Origin: Cellvibrionaceae bacterium
Lineage (GTDB): Bacteria > Pseudomonadota > Gammaproteobacteria > Pseudomonadales > Cellvibrionaceae
Direction of reading: 5' to 3'
Assembly: GCA_028281575.1 (NCBI GenBank)
Contig: JANQJP010000047.1
Span: 49,216-113,215, forward strand
Length of the DNA stretch: 64,000 bases
This document shows, piece by piece, positions 27,097 to 36,501 of this stretch; within the stretch, counting starts at the first letter, position 1; each line of letters opens with the position of its first letter. The notes under the pieces were generated by a model. It ran no database searches. It saw only the letters and a program-made list of their open reading frames with translations, and was not told where the DNA came from. The translations under genes and the position numbers were made by a program.

Positions 27097-29823
27097 TCAA
27101 AGCTGATTCCAACTGGTGAAGAAACGATCAAAATAAAGGGCGTAGTCCTCTGGAACCACCGGTCCAACAGCCAGCCAATCTGCCGCGAGTGAATTTGGGT
27201 TGTTATGGTGGTGTTGAGCGTTGAGTCCTTGTTGCAGCAGTTCGACTTGATATTGCATGCGTAGTAATTTATCGCTCTCCGGGGTCTGCTGGTCACTGAT
27301 AATTTCTGCGCGTATGCATAATTTCTGTAAGCAAAGTTTATTTTCGTCCCGTGTTTTCTGATCGGTGACAAGTAAGCTGAGTTTGCCGGCAAGGGCTTTT
27401 ATGCATTGGTTGGGGACATGGCTGAGTTGCTTAAGCGAGTTTTCAATTTCTGCTTTTTCGTCGTTTTGGCCATCGTTATAAAGTACGTGGTTCGCTTCTT
27501 TATTTAGCGCAAAGAGTTGCTGCCACGCGTGCGTGTGTTTACGTTTGCGACTTTGTTCTGAACGCGCTTCGATTTTTGTTTGAATGGCATTTAATTTTTG
27601 TCCGAGCTTCTGTTTTCGTTGTTTCGGCAGGTGGTCGATGGCATCAAATTGCGTTTTAAGTGCATCAAGCTGTTGCGCTTGTTCGTGGAACGCTTCTTCG
27701 TCTGCCTCGAGTATGCTGATTGCCGTTTGAATAAATGATTCCGCTGCGGCAACGGCCTGGTCAATTTCAGCGTTTTTTTCGGCTCGCAAATTGTCTCTTT
27801 GAGAGAAAATAGCATCGCAGTGAGACCTAAATTCGTTCCACAATTTGTCTTCATCGCGATGGTGGCATCGGCCTATGTTTTTCCATTGTTTTTGGAATTT
27901 TTTTGCGACGTCCATCGCGTGGCTGAGGTCGTCACTGTCTTTAATTTGCGCAAGGCTGCGAATTAGTCGCTCTTTTTCGCTTTTATTGTGAAGTTGCTCA
28001 TCATCAATTCTTTGCTGTATGGGTTTTAGCGCATCGGTAAATGCATTGCGTAATTTCTTTTGTACGTTTTTCGGGAGAGGTGAATAGTTTTGCCATTCTG
28101 TTTTGGCTGAGCGCAGGATTTTTTCTACCTGAGACCAATCCGGGTTTTCCCAGTCGTAATTACCGTTGTACTCGTGCAAGTGCGATATCAATTGCGTGCA
28201 GTGATCGGCGTTAATTTTCTTTTGTTCGTCGCGCGCCTCATAGTGGCGTTTACACACTTCGTACGCGCTGTCAGACGCTTGTTTAAACGCCAACCAAAGA
28301 TCTTGAAATTTGGCCGCGCCGCTACCCGCGACATCCTTCCATTCGTGCTGGTAGGCCTGAATTCTGGTTGCCTGTAATTCTGGTGAAAGTGGAGCGTCGG
28401 CGAGTGTTTGCATGTCGCTGATAAGCTTTTCGAGTTTTGGTTTGATGGCGTAGGACTGCCAATCACCCAGGTTCTCGATGGACGTGACTAACTCGTCGAA
28501 ATTTCGTTGGATATGTTGAGGAACATTGTCAGTTTCATCTATGCGTTTTTCGAGCGAATGGTGAATGCCCTGAGCGCGCCGAAGTTGGCCATTATTAACA
28601 GCTGCTTTTGCGCGCCCGATATCAATGCCTATTTGTTTAAAGTGCGTCTTACGCTTTTCCTCTGCAGTAGACAGGCGTTTTTCCCGGGCTGAATAGGTAT
28701 CGAGTATGGCTGTAATACTTGCTGGAATATCGGCGGAAAATACTCGCGATAGCGACTTTATATGCGGCTGAATAAGTTTGTTTTGTGCGTTCAGCTCCGG
28801 TATTGGTGTCGTATCGTCTTCGAAAGCCAAAAGCGCTTTTTTTAACTGACTTTCTGCAGCGATATTTGTGAGCAGGTTTTCTCCCGCTTCCACAATTCGG
28901 AAAAAACGAGACGACTCGACCGTATGTGCTTCGCTAGCATTAGCTAATGCTTGCCACCGTGTTTTTAATTGATCAAAGTTCGCCCTTACGTGAGCTTCAT
29001 CCAAGCTGATATTTTTCCAGATTGACGTATAGCACTTGCATGTTTCTTCGATAAGTTGGCCGACAAGTTCACTCTGATCCTCGGGCAAGGTATCTGTCTT
29101 TTCGAGGCTTTCTGCATGCGCCTCTATTTTTGCGTGACAGCTCGCGAGCGCTTCTGTAGTTGTGCTTCTCCAGGCACTGTCGGCTTGCTCAGCCAACAAT
29201 GCCTGACGTCGCAATAGTGAATTATATTTCGTGCGATAGTCAGCGTTGAAGGCGCGCGCGCTGTGCGCTTCGATTTCCGATTTTAGCTTTGCGAGCTTTT
29301 CTATCAATGCAGCTTCTTCCGCTGCGCGCACCTTTATGGCTTCGAAGTGATTGCGAATATCGCGGTAACACGATTTATCGCGCGTTTTAAAGTGTTTTTC
29401 TAAGCGCTTAAGATGAGATTCCTCATGCACATGCTTGAGCAGGTGACGTCTTAGCGCGGCCATATTTGTCAGCAGGCAATATTCAGTTATTTCGTCTTCT
29501 GAGTGATGCTCGGTGAGAAAGTTATCGAGGTGCGCAATGTCTGAACGCAAAGATAAAATGCCAAGAAGTGTGAGTTCATCCTCGATGTCGTGTTGCAGGG
29601 TTTTTATACTGACGGCATCGGCGTCGAACAGATCGGCAATGCGCTGGCGTGCGCGCTTTTGCATGTCACCACCGCTTAGCGCACATTCGAGCAACGTTGC
29701 GCCATAGTCGAGCTGATGAACATGTGCTAGTGCGTCACCCTGGCTTTCGTCAGAGGTTGACAGTGCGGCAGAGCCGGAATGAGCGCCTGACGGCTTACCA
29801 AATATTTTATTGACAAATTTCAT
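27097..29823 (-). CDS. DUF349 repeat protein
   Basis: The 908-residue, highly charged, almost wholly helical protein contains several DUF349-type units recognisable by W-(K/Q)-x(2-4) spaced motifs (for example KTRWQALANA, QHEWKDVAG, KTEWQNYSPLP, KKFQKQWKNIGRC, KLWNEFRSHCDA). No catalytic motif or signal peptide is visible. DUF349 proteins are found across gammaproteobacteria with poorly defined function. Here the gene is placed between valS and the hypothetical gene after holC, 79 bases from valS. This placement is not part of the short Pseudomonas version of the cluster. Confidence 0.85.
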   Translation of the reverse strand: MKFVNKIFGKPSGAHSGSAALSTSDESQGDALAHVHQLDYGATLLECALSGGDMQKRARQRIADLFDADAVSIKTLQHDIEDELTLLGILSLRSDIAHLDNFLTEHHSEDEITEYCLLTNMAALRRHLLKHVHEESHLKRLEKHFKTRDKSCYRDIRNHFEAIKVRAAEEAALIEKLAKLKSEIEAHSARAFNADYRTKYNSLLRRQALLAEQADSAWRSTTTEALASCHAKIEAHAESLEKTDTLPEDQSELVGQLIEETCKCYTSIWKNISLDEAHVRANFDQLKTRWQALANASEAHTVESSRFFRIVEAGENLLTNIAAESQLKKALLAFEDDTTPIPELNAQNKLIQPHIKSLSRVFSADIPASITAILDTYSAREKRLSTAEEKRKTHFKQIGIDIGRAKAAVNNGQLRRAQGIHHSLEKRIDETDNVPQHIQRNFDELVTSIENLGDWQSYAIKPKLEKLISDMQTLADAPLSPELQATRIQAYQHEWKDVAGSGAAKFQDLWLAFKQASDSAYEVCKRHYEARDEQKKINADHCTQLISHLHEYNGNYDWENPDWSQVEKILRSAKTEWQNYSPLPKNVQKKLRNAFTDALKPIQQRIDDEQLHNKSEKERLIRSLAQIKDSDDLSHAMDVAKKFQKQWKNIGRCHHRDEDKLWNEFRSHCDAIFSQRDNLRAEKNAEIDQAVAAAESFIQTAISILEADEEAFHEQAQQLDALKTQFDAIDHLPKQRKQKLGQKLNAIQTKIEARSEQSRKRKHTHAWQQLFALNKEANHVLYNDGQNDEKAEIENSLKQLSHVPNQCIKALAGKLSLLVTDQKTRDENKLCLQKLCIRAEIISDQQTPESDKLLRMQYQVELLQQGLNAQHHHNNPNSLAADWLAVGPVVPEDYALYFDRFFTSWNQL

Positions 29824-29884
29824 TGTGCCCGGGCAATAAAAAACGAAACATTATAGTTGTCTTGCGATAACAGCGCACAGCGAC

Positions 29885-30751
29885 TTATTTCTTTCCAGAC
29901 GTCAATTGCGCTTTAAGTTTTTCCCGCAGACGTTGCTCTATTCGTGGAAGGTATTCCGCGACAAGCTCATCGATAATCTTTTCGCCAGAACGCGTAAAGG
30001 CTGCATCGGAGCCGGCATCTGTTTTAGTGAAACCGGCCAGTAAGTCACCCTGTACCTCGACTCGTTCAGAGTAGTTTTTTTGCTCAATTTTGGCGCGACT
30101 TTCGTTACGGATCTGGTCTGCGAGATCCTTGTGTCTGCCCAATCGTTCGCGAATATGTGGAGGCAGGAACGGGTTTTCTCCAGCGCCGCGTTTGGGTGTC
30201 TCTGATGTTTTTTGTGGTTTTTTTCTGGGCTTCGCCGGGGGGAGGGGGTTTAATCGTGCCGCGCCATCGATTTCGTTCAAAATATCGTCGTCGACTTCGG
30301 CAAACATCTGCGTCTGCCGGTCATCATGTTCTGTTTGTGGTGCTTCACTCTCTTGCGTTAGGTTCATGTGATTGTCGACTTCGGATATCTCCAGGTTGGC
30401 GATGGCTTCGTCAATCACAACAATCTGAGTTTCCGCTTCAGAACTGGGAACGTCTTCGTATATGTCTTGCTCCATTTCTGGCGCAGCACCCTGGATTTCC
30501 ATTGCGTAAGCGGAGTGCAGCGCGGCCGCTTCGTCGCTAAGGGTGGATATCGCTTCTTCTGTATTTGCGGAGAAGTTGCTATCAGTTTCCGCGGTTTCGT
30601 CCTCTGATAAGGGCTCATCTTCTGCAGCGATCAGGGTGAGTGTCGGGATGGATTCGGCTGGCCCAGTTCCCGCTTCTTCTTCAGTGAGAAACTCGCGGAT
30701 GGATTCAAGTTCGCCGAGCAATTTGTCTTTATCTGGGGGATCGCCGTTCAT
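29885..30751 (-). CDS. Acidic hypothetical protein of the holC-valS cluster
   Basis: The 288-residue protein has a strongly acidic, low-complexity N-terminal two-thirds (about 1-180). A more ordered basic C-terminus follows (NPFLPPHIRERLGRHKDLAD, then an alternating segment ending in VAEYLPRIEQRLREKLKAQL). The C-terminal part resembles the short conserved hypothetical protein found between holC and valS in Pseudomonas. No TM segment or enzyme motif is visible. It may be a scaffold or partner of holC or valS products, but this is only position-based. Confidence 0.75.
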   Translation of the reverse strand: MNGDPPDKDKLLGELESIREFLTEEEAGTGPAESIPTLTLIAAEDEPLSEDETAETDSNFSANTEEAISTLSDEAAALHSAYAMEIQGAAPEMEQDIYEDVPSSEAETQIVVIDEAIANLEISEVDNHMNLTQESEAPQTEHDDRQTQMFAEVDDDILNEIDGAARLNPLPPAKPRKKPQKTSETPKRGAGENPFLPPHIRERLGRHKDLADQIRNESRAKIEQKNYSERVEVQGDLLAGFTKTDAGSDAAFTRSGEKIIDELVAEYLPRIEQRLREKLKAQLTSGKK

Positions 30752-30832
30752 GAGAGTGATCTGTTAGCTGTAATTTAAAACCTATATTACTCTTGTTCTG
30801 TCCAACTGAAAAATCGGTCAAATTAGATCGGT

Positions 30833-31273
30833 TTATTGATTCAGTTTGCTCACGTCGACCGGGTAGCCATGGTCGCGAAAAAAAGTGAAATGCCTGCGCG
30901 ACGCGGCAAGAATTTCAGGTTCCTGGTTTACTATTTGGGCAAGGCGTTTAAAGCGCGCAAAATAGGGTGGAATTTCGTCGCGTAAATTTACCAAGACATC
31001 GTGATGATCAGTGACATCATTGTCTGTATTAATGGTAATGGGAAAATCACCCGCGGTGGTGTTTTGTTGATCAACAGCCCGTTCGTGGGGCAAAAAAGAT
31101 TCGGGCTTAAATGTCCAGAGTAAATCATCAAATGCTTTGCTTTGCTTTTTATTCGCGCAGGCGAGTAAAACCCGGTGACCTTGACGTAAAATTTTTTCAA
31201 GTAAACGGCACGTAAAATGTAAACGCGCTTCTTCGTTGCTGCTTTTTAATATATAGAAATCAACTTTGGTCAT
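30833..31273 (-). CDS. holC: DNA polymerase III chi subunit HolC
   Basis: HolC (chi) links the clamp-loader psi subunit to single-strand binding protein. The 146-residue protein begins MTKVDFYILKSSNEEARLHF and has the family segments ACRLLEKILRQGHRVLLACA-like and LLWTFKPESFLPHE, followed by an Asn/Asp-rich loop. The length is normal. It lies 19 bases after pepA in the same direction, the standard pepA-holC pairing. Confidence 0.94.
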   Translation of the reverse strand: MTKVDFYILKSSNEEARLHFTCRLLEKILRQGHRVLLACANKKQSKAFDDLLWTFKPESFLPHERAVDQQNTTAGDFPITINTDNDVTDHHDVLVNLRDEIPPYFARFKRLAQIVNQEPEILAASRRHFTFFRDHGYPVDVSKLNQ

Positions 31274-31292
31274 TCGAAATTGTTAACAGGCC

Positions 31293-32783
31293 CTAGGCAT
31301 TATCGAGTAAAAAATGCACGAGTTGCTGTACCGGGCGCCCGGTTGCGCCTTTAGCTGCGCCAGATTTCCACGCGGTTCCCGCAATATCTAAGTGAGCCCA
31401 CGGATATTTTTGTGCGTACTTTGATAAAAAGCAGGCGGCAGTAACACTGCCCGCTTCGCGGCCGCCAATATTCGCCATGTCCGCAAAATTACTTTTAAGG
31501 CTGGCGTGATAATCCTCCCAAAGCGGCATTTGCCAGGCTCTGTCGCTGGCAGATTCGCCCGCTCGAAGCAGTTTGTCCGCCAATGCCTGATTGTTACTAA
31601 ACAGGCCCGTCGCGTGCGAGCCCAAAGCCACGACGCAGGCACCGGTAAGTGTGGCAATATCGACTACCGATTTGGGTTTGAATCGCTCCACATAGGTAAG
31701 CGTGTCGCACAGTACAAGGCGACCTTCGGCATCGGTATTCAGGATTTCAATCGTTTGTCCTGACATCGACGTAACCACGTCGCCGGGTTTGCTCGCATTT
31801 CCTGAAGGCATATTTTCTGCTGCGGCAATGGCGCCGACCACATGGCATTTGGCGCCCATTTCTGCGAGGGCCTTAATTGTGCCGAAAACGCTGGCAGCGC
31901 CACACATGTCAAATTTCATTTCGTCCATCGCGGCGCCCGGTTTAAGGCTAATACCACCGGTGTCAAAGGTAATTCCCTTGCCGACGAGCACATTTGGCTT
32001 GGCGCTTGTCTTACCTTTGTATTCCAAAATAATCAGTTTGGGCTCTTCTGAGCTGCCTTTGCCAACTGAGAGAAATGCGCCCATTTTCAATTTTTCAATA
32101 GCCTTTACACCCATGACCCGCGCGCTTAAATTTTCGTACTGACCGGCCAAGGCCTTGGCTTTGTCTGCAAGAATGGAAGGCGTGCAGTGGTTGCCTGGCA
32201 AATTACCCAATTCGCGCGCGAAATTGATACCGTCGCCAATTGCCGCACCTTTTTTAAGTCCGCTCCTTAATTGGGGCGTATGCTTGGTGTTGGTTTGAGT
32301 GACACTAACACGCTTAAGTGACACTTTGCTCTCTTCGGCGACTTTGCCAAATGTGCTGATGTAGCGGTAGGCCGCGCGCTGAAATTCGACGGCGAGTTGA
32401 GCGCCAACTGCCTCTGCAGAGCAATCGGTTTCCTGGATAACATCGTCCAGGAAAATCGTCAAATCTTTGTTGTCAAGCACACATACCGCACTGGCAATTT
32501 TGGCAAAAAAAGATTTTAACTCAGCGTGATTAAGATTTTTATCGTCCAGATTAACCAGGAGAAAGCGGCAAAATTTGCCGGCGCTTTTGTTTTCTAAAGC
32601 GATAGACTGAACGGTTTTTGATTTTGTTCGGGGTTTGTCAACGAGCGATTTCAAATAACCGGCGTTGTCGCTATCTAATTGGGGTGCCGGGCCGAGCAGC
32701 TTGCCTTTCCGGTAAAAGATGACTGCGGCGCTGGAATTGAGTGTTGAAAGCGTTATTTTTTTTGTATTAAAAGAAATCGACAT
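31293..32783 (-). CDS. pepA: Leucyl aminopeptidase PepA (M17)
   Basis: PepA is a hexameric two-metal aminopeptidase and, in E. coli, also a DNA-binding protein in Xer recombination and carAB control. The 496-residue protein has the M17 signature [12 protein letters not shown] and metal ligands in [16 protein letters not shown] (Lys, Asp), with the N-terminal macro-like domain preceding. It is divergent from lptF across 172 bases, as in most gammaproteobacteria. Confidence 0.97.
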   Translation of the reverse strand: MSISFNTKKITLSTLNSSAAVIFYRKGKLLGPAPQLDSDNAGYLKSLVDKPRTKSKTVQSIALENKSAGKFCRFLLVNLDDKNLNHAELKSFFAKIASAVCVLDNKDLTIFLDDVIQETDCSAEAVGAQLAVEFQRAAYRYISTFGKVAEESKVSLKRVSVTQTNTKHTPQLRSGLKKGAAIGDGINFARELGNLPGNHCTPSILADKAKALAGQYENLSARVMGVKAIEKLKMGAFLSVGKGSSEEPKLIILEYKGKTSAKPNVLVGKGITFDTGGISLKPGAAMDEMKFDMCGAASVFGTIKALAEMGAKCHVVGAIAAAENMPSGNASKPGDVVTSMSGQTIEILNTDAEGRLVLCDTLTYVERFKPKSVVDIATLTGACVVALGSHATGLFSNNQALADKLLRAGESASDRAWQMPLWEDYHASLKSNFADMANIGGREAGSVTAACFLSKYAQKYPWAHLDIAGTAWKSGAAKGATGRPVQQLVHFLLDNA

Positions 32784-32955
32784 CGACGTAAAAAGTGTTT
32801 ATGAGAGTGAATGTGAAGCTTACCAGTTCTCATTCTCCTTGCCTAATTATCATTAAATTCTAAATAGCGGCGCAGTTTGTAAATCGCGCATTCACAAATG
32901 CGATGCGCTTCCTTAGAATAGCGACCTTAAAAGATCAGTCATTGGAGCACGCTAT

Positions 32956-34065
32956 TTGATTATTTTCCGCTACTTAGCGAAGGAAATACTTGCTAGCATG
33001 TTTGCTGTCAGCCTGGTCTTGTTGCTTATTATTATCAGCGCGCGTTTTGTCGCCTATCTTGCAGAAGCCGCCGCCGGCCAACTCGATGCCGGTATTCTGT
33101 TGACGCTCATGGCGTTTCGGCTGCCGGCTTATCTCGAATTAATTTTACCCTTAGGTCTTTTTATCGGCGTGATGATGGCATTTGGCCGTATGTATGTCGA
33201 AAGCGAAATGACCGTGCTCTCAGCGTGCGGTATCAGTGAAGCCAAGTTGTTGCTGTACACGCTTTGTACTTCGGCATTCGTCGCGGCGATTGTAGCCTTG
33301 TTTAGTCTTGTATTAGGGCCGGAGGGTGTCCGCGCCTCAGAGTCCCTGTTGGCTGAACAACGTAGTCGCACTGATTTCGAGACACTCAAACCCGCGCGTT
33401 TTCACGTGCTGGATACGGGGAGAGGGGTAAGTTACGCCGAATCGATTAGCGAAGACAAACAGCGTTTGACCAGGGTATTTTTGGCTGAAATCTCGTCGGA
33501 AGTGAGTCGCACTGTGCCGAGTATTCTAATGGCAGAATCCGGCGAAACGCTTGTGGATTCTGAGAAGGGTCAAAAGTATTTATTGTTAAAGAATGGTAAA
33601 CGCTACGTCGGTCGGCCGGGAGAGGGTAGGTACGAGGTGGTCGAATTTGAGGAGTACGCTCAGCGCCTGCCCGAGCCTGATTACGCCGTAAAGCCGAAAA
33701 AAGAAACTGATGGCATGACGACATTGGCACTGCTTTCTACTGAAACAGCAGAGGCGCGCGCAGCTCTGCATTGGCGATTTTCTCTACCTGTACTGGTGAT
33801 GATTATCGGCTTAATGGCGGTGCCGTTGAGCCGGACCAAACCCCGCAAGGGACGCTATGGAAAGCTTGTACCAGCGATTTTAATTTACATGGTATATCTG
33901 GTTGCGATAAACAGTGCGCGCGGTATGAGTGAGTCGGGCGAAGCGCCAATACCCGGTTTACTGTGGTTGGTACACTTGCTGTTTTTTTGCGCTGGCCTGG
34001 TGATGTTTTTGCTGCCGCGAATGCGCTTGCGATTGACGGTGAATAAAGCGCGAGTGGGTGCATGA
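32956..34065 (+). CDS. lptF: LPS export permease LptF
   Basis: LptF is one of the two TM subunits of the LptB2FG transporter, which extracts lipopolysaccharide from the inner membrane. The 369-residue YjgP-family protein has three N-terminal TM helices (to about 110), a periplasmic beta-jellyroll domain, and three C-terminal TM helices (from about 275). The start is TTG at 32956, giving MIIFRYLAKE, with GGAG eight bases upstream. Its stop overlaps the lptG start by four bases. Confidence 0.97.
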   Translation: MIIFRYLAKEILASMFAVSLVLLLIIISARFVAYLAEAAAGQLDAGILLTLMAFRLPAYLELILPLGLFIGVMMAFGRMYVESEMTVLSACGISEAKLLLYTLCTSAFVAAIVALFSLVLGPEGVRASESLLAEQRSRTDFETLKPARFHVLDTGRGVSYAESISEDKQRLTRVFLAEISSEVSRTVPSILMAESGETLVDSEKGQKYLLLKNGKRYVGRPGEGRYEVVEFEEYAQRLPEPDYAVKPKKETDGMTTLALLSTETAEARAALHWRFSLPVLVMIIGLMAVPLSRTKPRKGRYGKLVPAILIYMVYLVAINSARGMSESGEAPIPGLLWLVHLLFFCAGLVMFLLPRMRLRLTVNKARVGA

Positions 34066-35123
34066 GCAGACTTAAGCACTATGTTGGTGGGATCGTTTTT
34101 GGCGCTATTGTGATGGTGCTGTTTGTCGTTGTGTCGCTCGATCTAATCTCCGATTTAGTTGATCAACTCGGTAACCTCAAAGGCAGTTATGATTTTGTCG
34201 AAGCCGTGATATATGTACTCTTGTATCTGCCTTCAAGCACTTACGATTTTGTGCCTCTGGCTGCGTTAGTTGGCTGTTTAATTGGCCTTGGTATGTTGGC
34301 GTCGTCCAGTGAGCTCACGGTTATGCGCGCGGCTGGGGTGTCGATTTTACAAGTCGTATGGATTGTCTTTCGCCCGGTTTTTGTCATTGTGGCGTTTGGC
34401 ACGCTTATCGGGGAGTTCGTAGCGCCCTATTTAGACCAGTATGCTGATAGCCGTCGAGCACTCGCTCAGGGCCACACGCGCGCGCTGGAGAGCGACCAGG
34501 GACTCTGGAATCGCGAAGGCGACGAATTTATGCACTTTAATGCTGTATTGCCCAATGGCAAAGTCTTTGGCATTACACGCTATAAATTTGATGCTTCGGG
34601 CAATCTGGTCTCAGCAAGCTTTGTGGATTCTGCTATTTATCAAGGCGGTTATTGGTTCGAGCAAGAAGGCAGAATTACCTATTTTAACGAAGATAAGCTT
34701 GAAACCCGGTCTTATTCCAGCCGCCGCTGGGATACCGAATTGACGCCGGATCTTCTCACAGTTTTGGTGTTGGCACCAGACGAATTACCCATGCAGGCAC
34801 TGCATAACTACGCTAAGTACCTGGATAAGCAGGGACTTGATTCCAGCGATTATCGCCTGGCTTTTTGGCAAAAAGCGCTTCAGCCGCTTGCGACTTTGAG
34901 CCTGGTAACTATCGCAATTTCGTTTATTTTGGGACCGTTGCGACAGGTCACTACTGGGTTTCGCGTATTCATTGGTGTTTTGGTTGGGTTGGTATTTCAA
35001 ACAAGTCAAAAGCTTTTGGGGCCGACAAGTATTATTTTGGGTTTTGCACCAATCTACGCAGTTTTGCTTCCCATTGTTTTCTGTTTTTTTTGCGGTTGGG
35101 TAATGCTCAAACAATCGGAATAG
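34062..35123 (+). CDS. lptG: LPS export permease LptG
   Basis: LptG is the second TM subunit of the LptB2FG lipopolysaccharide transporter. The 353-residue YjgQ-family protein has the same 3 TM, periplasmic domain, 3 TM layout as LptF (LYLPSSTYDFVPLAALVGCL; RAAGVSILQVVW). It is translationally coupled to lptF (ATGA) and ends just before a small hairpin between convergent genes. Confidence 0.97.
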   Translation: MSRLKHYVGGIVFGAIVMVLFVVVSLDLISDLVDQLGNLKGSYDFVEAVIYVLLYLPSSTYDFVPLAALVGCLIGLGMLASSSELTVMRAAGVSILQVVWIVFRPVFVIVAFGTLIGEFVAPYLDQYADSRRALAQGHTRALESDQGLWNREGDEFMHFNAVLPNGKVFGITRYKFDASGNLVSASFVDSAIYQGGYWFEQEGRITYFNEDKLETRSYSSRRWDTELTPDLLTVLVLAPDELPMQALHNYAKYLDKQGLDSSDYRLAFWQKALQPLATLSLVTIAISFILGPLRQVTTGFRVFIGVLVGLVFQTSQKLLGPTSIILGFAPIYAVLLPIVFCFFCGWVMLKQSE

Positions 35124-35144
35124 GGCCCTCGTCAACAGGGCCTA
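35121..35144. terminator. Small hairpin between lptG and the RDD gene
   Basis: GGCCCT pairs with AGGGCC across a 7-base loop in the 18-base gap between two convergent stops, with a one-base bulge allowing a longer stem. It has no clear T tract on the + strand. A bidirectional role is plausible. Confidence 0.35.
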
Positions 35145-35600
35145 GCTTTGTCCTTTTGGTAGAAGAATGACGCGCGTTTTGCTTAGCCGGTCGTGTAACG
35201 CCAGGTTTTCCTTATCCACAAGTATCCATAAATAACCTAAACCGAAAGCTGCGAGTGAAATGAAGCCTGCCACGCAGCGCCAAAGACAGTGCCTAAGTGT
35301 GAGGCGATTTGTATCGGTAGGAACTGTTTTTAAACGCCACGCCTTCATTGCAACGGTTTGTCCGACTTTTAACCAAAAAAAACAATAAAACGTGAACAGT
35401 GTAATGACCCAGCCCAACTGTTCAAATGCACCACTCGCATTTGGCTTAAACGCTTCTGGCGGATTATTGAAAACAACTGTTTCCAGCGCCGTCACCACAG
35501 CGAAATAAAGCAAGCTCAACGCAGTTAAAATAAATATATCGTAAATAAGCGAGAACAGACGTTTCCAAAAAGGAGCGTTTGGCAGTGGGGTGTCAGACAT
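35142..35600 (-). CDS. RDD-family membrane protein
   Basis: The 152-residue protein has three hydrophobic helices (about 20-40, 65-85, 105-130) and the RDD family arrangement: an N-terminal FWKRLFSLIYD segment, a middle VGQTVAMKAWRLK, and LHDRLSKTRVIL near the end. The function of small RDD proteins is largely unknown; some act in ion exchange. It is convergent with lptG. Confidence 0.85.
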   Translation of the reverse strand: MSDTPLPNAPFWKRLFSLIYDIFILTALSLLYFAVVTALETVVFNNPPEAFKPNASGAFEQLGWVITLFTFYCFFWLKVGQTVAMKAWRLKTVPTDTNRLTLRHCLWRCVAGFISLAAFGLGYLWILVDKENLALHDRLSKTRVILLPKGQS

Positions 35601-35682
35601 TGTAACTACCGATAATTACTTGTGCTTATGATACGTTTGCTTAACGTATCACTACAAGCTGCATTGGTATCGGAGTTAAATG

Positions 35683-36180
35683 TTAGAAGCGATAACTAAA
35701 CTTAAGCCTAACTTTATTGTTAGACACGTCCAGTCGGTAATTATCCATTGTGGTAAATTGCGAACGTTTTTTTAAAGTTACCTGTTCTGGCACAGCTTCA
35801 GTAGTAGTGTGTGTAGTTGAAGAACTCTCGGGAAGGTAGTTTCTTAAACTCATTCTCAAAAGTTTACGAATCGCGCCCATACCTGTGTAATTATTTTTGC
35901 GGTAATTATACAGCCAGAGGTAGTTTGCCCTTTTATGTTGCCTCGACATGGAAGCATCCCGTTCCGCGTCGGCGGCTAAATAAAGCAGGTCGCCATCAAG
36001 CATCCGTGTTGGCAGAGGTCCGTTATCCAAACCGTAAAATGATTTAATGTCTGATTCGAAACCTGAATTGTTGAAGTCATAGCACACAGCAGCCTTGCTC
36101 AGAACCAGCAAAGTGAAAGCCGTTAACAATGAGCACATTGTTTTCGGGCTTATGTAGTCGTTGTGTGATACGGACATCAT
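35683..36180 (-). CDS. Small secreted protein of unknown function
   Basis: The 165-residue protein has a signal peptide (hydrophobic LLTAFTLLVLSKAAVC, cleavage near residue 33). The mature part is polar, and the last ten residues (VRLKFSYRF) end in aromatic Phe as outer-membrane proteins often do, but it is too short for a barrel. A strong ribosome binding site (AAGGAGGA) precedes tandem ATGs, so the gene is probably expressed. The family is not recognised. Confidence 0.65.
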   Translation of the reverse strand: MMSVSHNDYISPKTMCSLLTAFTLLVLSKAAVCYDFNNSGFESDIKSFYGLDNGPLPTRMLDGDLLYLAADAERDASMSRQHKRANYLWLYNYRKNNYTGMGAIRKLLRMSLRNYLPESSSTTHTTTEAVPEQVTLKKRSQFTTMDNYRLDVSNNKVRLKFSYRF

Positions 36181-36501
36181 TCATCCTCCTTCACAGTAAG
36201 TATGGAATATCTTCCTCCAACTTTCTCCGGATGAAAAGGCTTATCGATATACCATTTTGCGATGGAAATGCGAAAAAACAAGAGTGCATGGGTCACACTT
36301 TTGGGGACCCGTTGGGACGAATAGATTAGATAAGATGTTGTAGCGAAAGTGACTACTAACCGGTAGATAATTTTGACGACGCTAAGTTGCTAAGATATTT
36401 CTAAAAAGGGAAGAATTGCACAAAATCATAACAAAGTTTTCTAAGACTAAAGTATGAATTTTGATCAGATTGATACTAATTAATTATCATTAAATAGCTA
36501 T
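36181..36501. other. AT-rich intergenic region, no gene seen
   Basis: These 321 bases lie between two - strand genes and hold the ribosome binding site and presumably the promoter of the small secreted protein. I see no open frame, RNA gene or strong repeat. The part next to the cyclase gene (36410-36500) is very AT-rich. Confidence 0.5.
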
